From an uncultured Haliea sp. (lineage in GTDB: Bacteria > Pseudomonadota > Gammaproteobacteria > Pseudomonadales > Halieaceae), in NCBI GenBank assembly GCA_947258585.1, contig CAMYIZ010000041.1, forward strand, positions 1 to 64,000: 64,000 bases of DNA. Reading direction: 5' to 3'. This document shows positions 18,913 through 26,668 of this stretch, piece after piece. The position numbers and the translations under genes were made by a program. Within the stretch, counting starts at the first letter, position 1, and each line of letters starts with the position of its first letter. The notes below the pieces were generated by a model. That model was not told the origin of the DNA and made no database searches. It saw nothing but the letters and a program-made list of their open reading frames with translations.

Positions 18913-19786
18913 CGCCGTGTTCCTTGAGATCCTGCAGCATGGCGCGCAATTGTACCCGCCAGTGCACCGGCGCCATACCGAAATCCTCCCAGGCCTGCTG
19001 CTTGTCCAGCACGCTGCAGGCGGGCCGCCGCGCGGGCGTCGGATACTCGCTGGCGGGAATCGGCTGTATCGCGGGGCTGCGGGGCAGCAGGCCCGCCGCC
19101 AGGGCCTCCTCGGCAATCGCGACCGCGAAGTCGTACCAGCTGCAGACGCCGGCATCGCTCCAGTGGTACACGCCCTGCAGCAGGGGCCGGTCCACCGCGG
19201 CCCACAGCGCCCTCGCCAGGCCCCGGGCCCAGGTGGGGGTGCCAACCTGGTCGCAGACCACCGCCAGTTTTTCCCGCTCGGCCATCAGGCGCAGCATGGT
19301 CTTGACGAAATTGCCGCCGAAGCGGGAATAGACCCAGCCCGTGCGCAGGATCAGCGCCCTGGGGTGAGCTGCCAGCACCGCGCGCTCACCCTCCAGCTTG
19401 CTGCGCCCGTAGGCACCCAGCGGTTGCGGCGTGGCGTCGGGACGGTAGGGATGGCCGGATTCGCCATCGAAGACAAAATCGGTGGAAACATGCGCCAGGC
19501 CGGTGCCGGTACTGGCGCAGGCGGCGGCCAGGTTCCCGGCTCCCTCCGCATTGATGCTCAGCGCCAGCGCTTCTTCTTCCTCGGCCCGGTCTACCGCAGT
19601 ATAGGCGGCCGCATTGATGACCCAGTCCGGGCGCAGTTCACCGAAAACGCGGCGCACCTCTTCCATCTGCGTTATATCCAGTGCGTCGCGATCCAGGCTG
19701 ACCAGCGCGACGCCCGCGGGCGCCGTCAGTTGCAACTCGCGGCCCAGCTGGCCGCCGGCACCGGTTATCAGGACTGTTGGGGTCAC
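18905..19786 (-). CDS. rfbD: dTDP-4-dehydrorhamnose reductase
   Basis: Final reduction to dTDP-L-rhamnose. The 293-residue SDR opens with TVLITGAGGQLGREL, has VINAAAYTAVDRAEEE (residues about 56-71), HVSTDFVFDG and the YGRSKLEGE catalytic YxxxK. Its length is normal for RfbD. It overlaps rfbB by 8 bases and appears to be the first gene of this minus-strand unit; the 189 bases upstream to the exosortase-type protein gene must hold both divergent promoters. Confidence 0.95.
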   Translation of the reverse strand: MTPTVLITGAGGQLGRELQLTAPAGVALVSLDRDALDITQMEEVRRVFGELRPDWVINAAAYTAVDRAEEEEALALSINAEGAGNLAAACASTGTGLAHVSTDFVFDGESGHPYRPDATPQPLGAYGRSKLEGERAVLAAHPRALILRTGWVYSRFGGNFVKTMLRLMAEREKLAVVCDQVGTPTWARGLARALWAAVDRPLLQGVYHWSDAGVCSWYDFAVAIAEEALAAGLLPRSPAIQPIPASEYPTPARRPACSVLDKQQAWEDFGMAPVHWRVQLRAMLQDLKEHGDG

Positions 19787-19911
19787 GCAATCTCCTCAGC
19801 GGGGCGGCCTGAGCCGCAGCAAATTGGCGCCCTATGGTAAAGGCTGGGCCGGGGTATTCCCAGTGTCAGCCGGTGCGCCGCTATCGCGGGGCACAGCCTG
19901 CAAAAGTCCAT

Positions 19912-19940
19912 TTGCAGTTAACATGGTGCGAGACTATCCT
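19912..19940 (+). promoter_or_regulatory. Probable sigma-70 promoter of the exosortase-type substrate gene
   Basis: TTGCAG (19912-19917) and TATCCT (19935-19940) are separated by 17 bases, ending 35 bases before the ATG at 19976. Both boxes are imperfect, and the assignment rests on spacing and position only. Confidence 0.4.
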
Positions 19941-19975
19941 TGACGACTAACGGTCGATAACCCGTCGAGGCAACT

Positions 19976-20626
19976 ATGACACAACTCCCAGACACACGTT
20001 CCTGCCGTCGCTCGCGCCTGGACCACGCCCTCATTGGACTGGGGGTATTGCTTGCGGGCAATGCCGCCTCGGCGGGTGTCCCCGGCACCATTACCCATGG
20101 CCCGCTGTCAGCCACGGCAGTACCCACCATGGGCGGTTATGCGCTGATCCTGCTGGCCGTATTGATGCTGTTGGTGGTCGCAAGACTGCTCCGGGACCGG
20201 CAACTCAAGGGCAGCCAGTTCATGCTCGCGGCGCTGGTAACCGGTGCCATTGCCAGCGGTGCCAGCGGTATCAAGCTGGTATCGGAGGCCTACGCGGTTC
20301 CTCTGCCCAACCCGATCTCCCTCGACAACCCCGCTGGCGGCACCTTGTCCCTGGGTCCCGATTTGAACTGCGTCACCAACAGCACCGGGATCGCCCAGCA
20401 GATACTGGACATCCAGCTCGGCGGGCTGATCGCCAACAACGGTGGCGGTCCGGTCAATGGCGGCATGATGAATGGCGGCAGCTATGAATGCCCCGATGGC
20501 TCGATTGAGAACGCCGGCACGATGCCGGTGCCGGAGTGCTCCGATGCGCCTCCGACGGTCCTGCAGCCCGACGATACCTGCGCCGTCTTCAACTCGATCC
20601 TGCTACCGCCGCCTGGCGACGTCTGA
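19976..20626 (+). CDS. Exported protein with mid-protein VPTMG sorting signal (midcut-by-XrtH-like)
   Basis: A 216-residue protein. Residues 18-33 form a signal peptide ending in NAASAG. Then VPTMGGYALILL (49-60) begins a transmembrane helix that is closed by RLLRDR (70-75). This triad of VPT-x-G, helix and basic cluster is the IPTL-CTERM type signal read by exosortase H, but it is located mid-protein instead of at the C terminus. A second hydrophobic stretch (81-104) follows, then a Gly/Asn/Pro-rich exported-looking tail with four cysteines (132, 172, 188, 202). This layout agrees with what I recall of the NCBI family named midcut-by-XrtH. No exosortase lies in this window. Neighbours are dTDP-rhamnose genes and an SdrD-B-like protein. 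Confidence 0.75.
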   Translation: MTQLPDTRSCRRSRLDHALIGLGVLLAGNAASAGVPGTITHGPLSATAVPTMGGYALILLAVLMLLVVARLLRDRQLKGSQFMLAALVTGAIASGASGIKLVSEAYAVPLPNPISLDNPAGGTLSLGPDLNCVTNSTGIAQQILDIQLGGLIANNGGGPVNGGMMNGGSYECPDGSIENAGTMPVPECSDAPPTVLQPDDTCAVFNSILLPPPGDV

Positions 20627-20638
20627 TCTGACCACTGT

Positions 20639-20665
20639 GCGCTCCCGCAGCAACAGCGGGAGCGC
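20639..20665. terminator. Hairpin between convergent genes
   Basis: A perfect 10-bp stem (GCGCTCCCGC and its complement) with a 7-base loop lies between the convergent stops at 20626 and 20669. It could serve both strands; there is no T-tract, so Rho-independent activity is uncertain. Confidence 0.5.
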
Positions 20666-20668
20666 GGA

Positions 20669-21904
20669 TCACTGCCCCGGCGGCAAGCGGAACAGCATGT
20701 CATCGGTCGTGAACTGCCAGTAGTGCAGGGTGCTTAACCTCAGCTCGTCAATACCGCGGTAGTCCGCCTGCAACCATACCGGCCCCAGGTGTGACAGGGT
20801 CACCTCGTCCCGATACACCGACCCACCCTCACGCCAGCCTTCCACTATCAGGGTCTCGCCCTCCGCCCGCTCCCAGGCCACGCCGAAATAGGCTCCCACG
20901 AAATCGAACACCTGCCCCGGACGCAAGCTGAATACCCGGGCCGGATACCCGGAGCTGTTGTACGCCACACCCTCGCCGCTGGCGAGCACATTAACGTAGC
21001 CCGGCCCCCGGTAATGCTGATTGTGGATGGCGAGCAGGTAGTCAAAAGCGAGACCGCGGTATCCCACCGGGAGCTTCTCAATGACCGAACGTTCAAGATC
21101 ATCGAAATCCAGCGTCACCGGTGTCGGCAGCGCTTGCCTGGCGACACGCTGCGGATTGAGCGCACCCAACTGTACCGGAGCATCCCGCACCGCAAACTGG
21201 TGCAACGCTGGAGCCGTCGGCTCCGCCGCCGGGACCAGCTGCCAGTCGCCGGGCCAGACCGGGAAGCTGAACGCACCTGCCGCATCCACGACGACCTCGC
21301 TGCGGCTGCCATCCGGGGCCACAGCGAACAGCGCACCAGCGTCCGCGGCCTCGCTACCGAGCACCGCGAGTACCGGGGCCAGCCCGATGACTGGCGGCGG
21401 CGACGTGGTCACCATCCCCGCGGGCGTACCCGGGCGGTGCTCGAAGCGGGCGCTGTGAGTGCCGGAGCCGCTGGTGACCTCCCAGCCCGGGGGCAGCTGC
21501 AGTTCGAAGCGGTAGTCCCGGTCGGGCTCGCCGATATCCGCGTCGGCGTTGTCCACGGAAACACCAAAATTGGCATAGCCGTTGATGTTGGTACGCTGCA
21601 TGCGCAGGCTGCCGTCGGGCCGCTCGACCAGGATGGCGACGGCGGCCATCGGCGCATCACCGGGGTCGAGCACCCCGTCCCGGTTGCGGTCCCGGTAGGC
21701 AAACACGGAAAGGTTCATGGTGCCGGGCTGGCCCTGGTCCCAATCGCGCCGCGGATACCAGTCGGTATCGCGACTGATGTCGGGGACTGTGGCGGGAGCG
21801 GGAGTCGGCGACGCGGTGAGCGTGGCCGGTCGCTGCACAAACACGTACCAAAGGAGAGCGGCCGAAGCGGCGACAACGGCAAGGGCGACGACAGGGCGAT
21901 TCAT
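20669..21904 (-). CDS. Membrane-anchored protein with SdrD-B-like domain, function unknown
   Basis: A 411-residue protein with an N-terminal hydrophobic helix (residues 5-23, LALVVAASAALLWYVF region) followed by a Pro/Thr/Ala linker, so an uncleaved anchor or signal peptide with an exported body. Residues 63-140 (MNLSVFAYRDRNRDGVLDPGD and onward) look like a prealbumin-type SdrD-B domain; the DRNRDGVLDPGD loop resembles a calcium-binding repeat. The C-terminal part (about 260-405) is beta-rich with many aromatic residues and unrecognised. It is convergent with the exosortase-type protein gene, and both encode exported proteins. Function is unknown. Confidence 0.7.
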   Translation of the reverse strand: MNRPVVALAVVAASAALLWYVFVQRPATLTASPTPAPATVPDISRDTDWYPRRDWDQGQPGTMNLSVFAYRDRNRDGVLDPGDAPMAAVAILVERPDGSLRMQRTNINGYANFGVSVDNADADIGEPDRDYRFELQLPPGWEVTSGSGTHSARFEHRPGTPAGMVTTSPPPVIGLAPVLAVLGSEAADAGALFAVAPDGSRSEVVVDAAGAFSFPVWPGDWQLVPAAEPTAPALHQFAVRDAPVQLGALNPQRVARQALPTPVTLDFDDLERSVIEKLPVGYRGLAFDYLLAIHNQHYRGPGYVNVLASGEGVAYNSSGYPARVFSLRPGQVFDFVGAYFGVAWERAEGETLIVEGWREGGSVYRDEVTLSHLGPVWLQADYRGIDELRLSTLHYWQFTTDDMLFRLPPGQ

Positions 21905-21955
21905 TCCGGACTCCTGCTCAAGCGGCCCGGGACCATGCGGCCGGGTGACAGGTGC

Positions 21956-22786
21956 TCAACTGCGCGCCTGCAACCACCCGGCCAGATGCTCCAGCACCTG
22001 CAGGCGCTCGGGCTCATTGAAAATTTCGTGGTAGAGGCCGGGATAGACCTGCAGGGTCACGTCCTCTGACCCCACGCCGGCGCAGAAGGCTTCGGAGCCG
22101 ACAGGCGCGGTCATCACATCGGCCTCACCGTGCATGACCAGCAGCGGCAGGGTGATTTCCCCGCTGCGTGCATTGACCTGCTGCATGGTGGCAAACAATT
22201 CCGCCACCAGCCCAGCGCTGACCTTGCCGTGATGCACCAGTGGATCCGCCTCGTAATCGGCGACCACCCGGGGATCCCGACTGACCTGACTGGCGTCCAG
22301 CTTCAACATGCCGAGGGTGGGCCAGAGGCGGGCGAGGAGGCGATTGATCCACAGCAGCAGTCGGGGTGGCGGCTGCTCGACCGCGAGCGCGGGGCCGGAC
22401 AGGGCGGCGCCCGCGAACTGGCCCTGCGCGTCCAGCAACAGCCGGGCCGCAATCAGGCCGCCGAGACTGTGGCCCAGCAGAAAACAGGGCAGCTCTGGAT
22501 ACCATTCCGCAATGCGTGCACGCAGCTGCAGGAGGGGATGCAGATACTCGCTGAACGTACCGATGTGCGCGCGGTGCGCGGGAGACTGGCCGTGCCCGAT
22601 GTGGTCCGGCGCCACCACCGCATAGCCGCGGGCGCAGAGAATGTCGGCAAACGTCTGGTAACGCCCGCTGTGCTCGCCGAGCCCGTGGGCCAGAAGGATA
22701 ACCCCCCGGGGTGCCGCAATGGCGGGCCAGTGGCGATAGAACACGCCATCCGGCAACTGTGCTTCCTGCGCCACAGCGACCCCCAT
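21956..22786 (-). CDS. Alpha/beta hydrolase, monoacylglycerol lipase-like
   Basis: A 276-residue serine hydrolase of the S33/Hydrolase_4 group. LLAHGLGEHSGRYQ is the monoacylglycerol-lipase signature. The nucleophile is in LGHSLGGLIAA, the acid in MHGEADVMTAP and the base histidine in GLYHEIFNEPE; this last motif is also characteristic of monoglyceride lipases. No signal peptide is evident. I used the ATG at 22786; a TTG at 22813, overlapping ilvE by 8 bases, is an alternative. It directly follows ilvE on the same strand. Confidence 0.88.
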   Translation of the reverse strand: MGVAVAQEAQLPDGVFYRHWPAIAAPRGVILLAHGLGEHSGRYQTFADILCARGYAVVAPDHIGHGQSPAHRAHIGTFSEYLHPLLQLRARIAEWYPELPCFLLGHSLGGLIAARLLLDAQGQFAGAALSGPALAVEQPPPRLLLWINRLLARLWPTLGMLKLDASQVSRDPRVVADYEADPLVHHGKVSAGLVAELFATMQQVNARSGEITLPLLVMHGEADVMTAPVGSEAFCAGVGSEDVTLQVYPGLYHEIFNEPERLQVLEHLAGWLQARS

Positions 22787-22805
22787 AGCGGCGACAACCC
22801 CGGAC

Positions 22806-23744
22806 TCAGGCAACGGGAGTCAGCCACTCCGGATGCTGCGGCCGGTTCCCGCGCACCGAATCGAAATACATGGTCTGCAGCTTTTCCGTCAGCGGGCCAC
22901 GGGAACCAGTGCCAATCCGGCGACCGTCCAGCTCCCTGATCGGCACTACCTCGGCGGCAGTGCCAGTAAAGAAGGCCTCGTCGGCGATATACACCTCGTC
23001 GCGGGTAATCCGCTTCTCGCGGATCTCGTAACCCAGCTCCGCCGCCAGGGCAAAGATCGTGTTGCGGGTAATACCGTCGAGGCAGGAAGTCAGGTCCGGG
23101 GTATAGACCTGGCCGTCGCGCACCACGAACACGTTCTCGCCACTGCCCTCGGCCACATAGCCCTCGTTGTCCAGCATCAGCGCTTCTTCCGCCCCGCTGT
23201 CCAGCGCCTCGCGCAGGGCGAGCATGGAATTGATGTAGTTGCCGTTGGCCTTGGCCTTGCACATGGTGATGTTGACATGGTGGCGGGTGTAGGACGAGGT
23301 GCGCACCTTGATGCCACGGTCGCGCGCTTCCGGGTCCATGTAGGAGGGCCATTCCCAGGCCGCCACCATGACGTGGGTCTTGAGGCCGTCCGCCCGCAGG
23401 CCCATCCCCTCTGAACCCAGGAAGCACATGGGCCGCAGGTAGGCCTCGCTGAGGCCGTTCTCCCGCACCACGGTGCGCTGGGCCTCATTCAGGGTGTCCT
23501 TGTCGAACGGCATGTCCATGCGCAGGATATGGGCCGAGCGGAACAAGCGGTCCGTGTGCTCCTTGAGCCGGAACACGCAGGTGCCGCGATCGGAAGTCTG
23601 GTAGGCGCGCACACCTTCGAATACGCCCATGCTGTAGTGCAGGGTGTGGGTGAGGACATGGACCTTGGCTTCACGCCAGGGCACCAGCTCGCCGTCCAGC
23701 CAGATGACTCCGTCCCGATCTGCAAAATTCGGTGTTGCACTCAT
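22806..23744 (-). CDS. ilvE: Branched-chain amino acid aminotransferase
   Basis: PLP enzyme that transaminates the 2-keto acids of valine, leucine and isoleucine using glutamate. The 312-residue fold-type IV protein has HTLHYSMGVFEGVRAY (about 31-46), EGYVAEGSGENVFVVRDG and DGITRNTI, the D-amino-acid-transferase/BCAT signature; the PLP lysine is in KANGNYINSMLA. The ATG at 23744 lies two bases past the glnE stop, and open frame before it is inside glnE. The glnE-ilvE pair is also seen in Pseudomonas. Confidence 0.95.
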   Translation of the reverse strand: MSATPNFADRDGVIWLDGELVPWREAKVHVLTHTLHYSMGVFEGVRAYQTSDRGTCVFRLKEHTDRLFRSAHILRMDMPFDKDTLNEAQRTVVRENGLSEAYLRPMCFLGSEGMGLRADGLKTHVMVAAWEWPSYMDPEARDRGIKVRTSSYTRHHVNITMCKAKANGNYINSMLALREALDSGAEEALMLDNEGYVAEGSGENVFVVRDGQVYTPDLTSCLDGITRNTIFALAAELGYEIREKRITRDEVYIADEAFFTGTAAEVVPIRELDGRRIGTGSRGPLTEKLQTMYFDSVRGNRPQHPEWLTPVA

Positions 23745-23746
23745 GT

Positions 23747-26668
23747 TCAGTCCCGCTGTCCTGTTGGTTCGTCCTGTGCCCCGAAGAGGCGCTGCCATAC
23801 GGCTTCCACACTGGCCCGGTGTTCGCGATAGTCGTCCCCGGCAACCCTGCCCGGAAGCTGCTGCAGCGCGAGTTGATGAGCGACCGACCGGAAAGCCAGA
23901 TACGCCTCGATCAAAGCCTTGCTCTCGCTCTGCGTGAGCAGGCCAGACCCGGACAGGGTTTCCAGAATGCGAATATTGTCCGACCAGCGCGCCAGCTCAG
24001 GCACGCGATGGGACCACGCCAGAACCGCATATTGCACCATAAATTCAATATCAACGATACCACCGGGGCTCTGTTTGAGATCAAAATCCTGGCCCTCGGG
24101 CGGCCGCGCTGGCAGCAGTTCCTTGCGCATGCGCTCGCGCATGGCGATCACTTCCGTCCTCAGGGCCGCCTCGTCCCGGGTCCGGCCGAGGATATCCTGG
24201 CGCACGGCATCGAAGCCGGCGCCGACCGCCGGGTCTCCGGCCACCCAGCGGGCGCGCACCAGGGCCTGGTGCTCCCAGGTCCAGGCGGTGTCCTCCTGGT
24301 AGCTGCGAAACCCCTTCAGGCTGCTGGCCAGCAGGCCGGAAGCGCCGGAGGGCCGCAGCCGCATGTCAACCTCGTACAGCTGGCCCATGGCCATGCGGGT
24401 TTCCAGGATATGGATAATGCGCTGGCCGAGACGAGTGTAGAACTTGACGTTGTCGATACTGCGCTCGCCATCGGTCACGCCCTGTACGTCAGCGTCGTAG
24501 ATGAACACGAGGTCCAGGTCGGAGCTGTAGCTGAGTTCTATGCCGCCCAGCTTGCCGTAGCCGAAAATGGCGAAGCCATAGCCGTCGGAATCGCGCTGCG
24601 GCGGGCCGTAGCGCGCAGTGAGATCGCTCCAGGCCACGGCCACGACCTGTTCCAGGATCACTTCGGCTATCCAGGTCAGATTGTCGCTGACCCGCATCAG
24701 GGGCAGGCGCCCGACCAGCTCGCTGGCGGCGACCCGCAGCACATGGGCTGCCTTGAAATAGCGCAGGGCATCCATCTGTGCCTCGAGGTCGCCCGGCTGC
24801 AGGCGCGCCACCTGCTGGCGCAGCCCGGTACCCAGCAGCGCCTTGTCCGGCGCGTTGTAGAGGCTGCCGCGGTCCAGCAGCTCGTCCAGCAGCACCGGGT
24901 GGCGCTCCAACTGCTCCGCGATCCAGGGGCTGGCGTTGCACAGCAGCACCAGCTCCGCCAGCGCCGGCGGATTCTCCAGCAACAACGCCAGGTAGGCACT
25001 GCGGCGCAGCACCGCGGTGACAAAGGGCAGGGTGCGCGACAGGGCCCGGTCAGGGTTGTCTGCTTCGGCGCAGGCCAGCAGCAGACGCGGCATGAACTGC
25101 TGCAGCCGATCCTGGCCCTCCGCCTGCAGCGTGGTCACCCGGGTACTCTTCTGCAGGGCCTGCAGCTGTTCCAGGCTGGAGGCGGCCTCGACATATCCGA
25201 GGCCCGCGAGCGTGTCCTCATCGAGGTCATCACCCCAGGGTGGCAGCTCGTCGGCAGCGGCTTCCGGCTCGTCCTCCGGCGCCGCGATGAGGTCGCGAAA
25301 ATGCGCCGCAACCCGCTCGCGGTGCCCGGCGAGCGCCGCCAGATAGCTGTCCCAGTCGGCAAAGCCCATCACCGTGGCCAGCGCCAGCCGGGCCAGCCTA
25401 TCCGCCGGCAGAGCCTGGGTCTGCTGGTCCTGATAGCCCTGGATAGCGTGTTCGCTGTCGCGCAGGAACAGGTAGGCGGCGCGCAACTCGGCGACCGTCG
25501 CCGCGGGCAGGCAGCGGAGGGCGACACACTCTTCCAGCACCCGCAGCAACTCGCGCTGCTGCAGGCCCAGGTCGCGCCCGCCGCGGATCAGCTGGAAACA
25601 CTGGGCGATGAACTCCACCTCGCGGATGCCGCCGTGGCCCAGCTTGACGTCCTCCTGCAGGCCGCGGCGACGCACTTCGCTGTTGATCATCTGCTTCATG
25701 CCACGCAGGCTCTCGATAACGCCGAAGTCCACGTAGCGCCGGAATACGAAGGGGCGCAGCATGGCCATCAGCTCGGCGCCGCGGGCGGGGTCCCCGCTCA
25801 CCGGCCGGGCCTTGATCAGCGCATAGCGCTCCCAGTCCCGGCCCTGGTCCTGGTAGTACTCTTCCAGGGCGGAGAAATTGAGCGCCAGCGAACCGCTCTC
25901 GCCGTAGGGGCGCAGGCGCATATCGACCCGGAACACGAAGCCGTCCACGGTAATCTGGTCCAGGGCGCTGATGAGGCCCTGGCCCAGCTTGGTGAAAAAC
26001 TCCGCATTGCTGATGCTGCGGCGCTCGCCGTCCGTTTCCCCGGACTCCGGGAAGGCGAAAATGAGATCGATATCGGAGGAGACGTTGAGCTCCCCGGCGC
26101 CCAGTTTGCCCATGGCGATGACAATCAGCTGCTGGGCTTCACCGCTGTGCCGGCCGCGGGGCACGCCGAAGCGGGCCTCCAGCTGCTGCTGCAGCTGGGC
26201 CTGGGCCAGGATAATGCAGGCCTCCGCCAGCGCAGAGGTATCCCGCACCGTCTCCAGGGTATCAGCCTCGCGACAGAAGTCGCGCCAGACGATGCGCAGC
26301 ATGTGCCGCGTGCGGAAGCGTCGAAGCACCGGGGCAAGCTCTGCCCCCGGCTCCGCCAGCCACTGTTGCAATTCTGCCTGCAACTCGTTGGACTGCAGGC
26401 TGCGCCGCAGCAGCCCCTCCTCCAGCAGGTCGGACAACAGCCGCGGCTGGCGCCGGACCAGGCCCGCCACGAAGGGGCTGCAGGCCAGCACCCGGGCCAG
26501 TCCATGCGCAGCCTCCGGGTGCGCGGCCAGGGCCGCCGTCAGGCCTGCGACAGCAGCCGCGTCGTGATGGTCGAGGATATGCCGCCACGCGCTGGTGGCG
26601 GCGGCGGCCAGGTCGGCGGGCAAGCCATCGGCAGCAATCATTTCGGCAGCTGTCTCCGCTGTGGCCAT
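23747..26668 (-). CDS. glnE: Bifunctional glutamine synthetase adenylyltransferase/deadenylylase
   Basis: Adds AMP to glutamine synthetase and removes it, in response to PII, so tunes nitrogen assimilation. The 973-residue protein has the expected two nucleotidyltransferase halves: one with NVSSDIDLIFAFPESGETDGER (deadenylylating side) and one with LSYSSDLDLVFIYDADVQGV (adenylylating side), each with a DxD metal site. KLGHGGIREVEFIAQ and KQSPGGIVDIEFMVQYA are the linked helical signatures of each half. The start overlaps the GspE-type stop by one base (TGATG). Confidence 0.96.
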   Translation of the reverse strand: MATAETAAEMIAADGLPADLAAAATSAWRHILDHHDAAAVAGLTAALAAHPEAAHGLARVLACSPFVAGLVRRQPRLLSDLLEEGLLRRSLQSNELQAELQQWLAEPGAELAPVLRRFRTRHMLRIVWRDFCREADTLETVRDTSALAEACIILAQAQLQQQLEARFGVPRGRHSGEAQQLIVIAMGKLGAGELNVSSDIDLIFAFPESGETDGERRSISNAEFFTKLGQGLISALDQITVDGFVFRVDMRLRPYGESGSLALNFSALEEYYQDQGRDWERYALIKARPVSGDPARGAELMAMLRPFVFRRYVDFGVIESLRGMKQMINSEVRRRGLQEDVKLGHGGIREVEFIAQCFQLIRGGRDLGLQQRELLRVLEECVALRCLPAATVAELRAAYLFLRDSEHAIQGYQDQQTQALPADRLARLALATVMGFADWDSYLAALAGHRERVAAHFRDLIAAPEDEPEAAADELPPWGDDLDEDTLAGLGYVEAASSLEQLQALQKSTRVTTLQAEGQDRLQQFMPRLLLACAEADNPDRALSRTLPFVTAVLRRSAYLALLLENPPALAELVLLCNASPWIAEQLERHPVLLDELLDRGSLYNAPDKALLGTGLRQQVARLQPGDLEAQMDALRYFKAAHVLRVAASELVGRLPLMRVSDNLTWIAEVILEQVVAVAWSDLTARYGPPQRDSDGYGFAIFGYGKLGGIELSYSSDLDLVFIYDADVQGVTDGERSIDNVKFYTRLGQRIIHILETRMAMGQLYEVDMRLRPSGASGLLASSLKGFRSYQEDTAWTWEHQALVRARWVAGDPAVGAGFDAVRQDILGRTRDEAALRTEVIAMRERMRKELLPARPPEGQDFDLKQSPGGIVDIEFMVQYAVLAWSHRVPELARWSDNIRILETLSGSGLLTQSESKALIEAYLAFRSVAHQLALQQLPGRVAGDDYREHRASVEAVWQRLFGAQDEPTGQRD

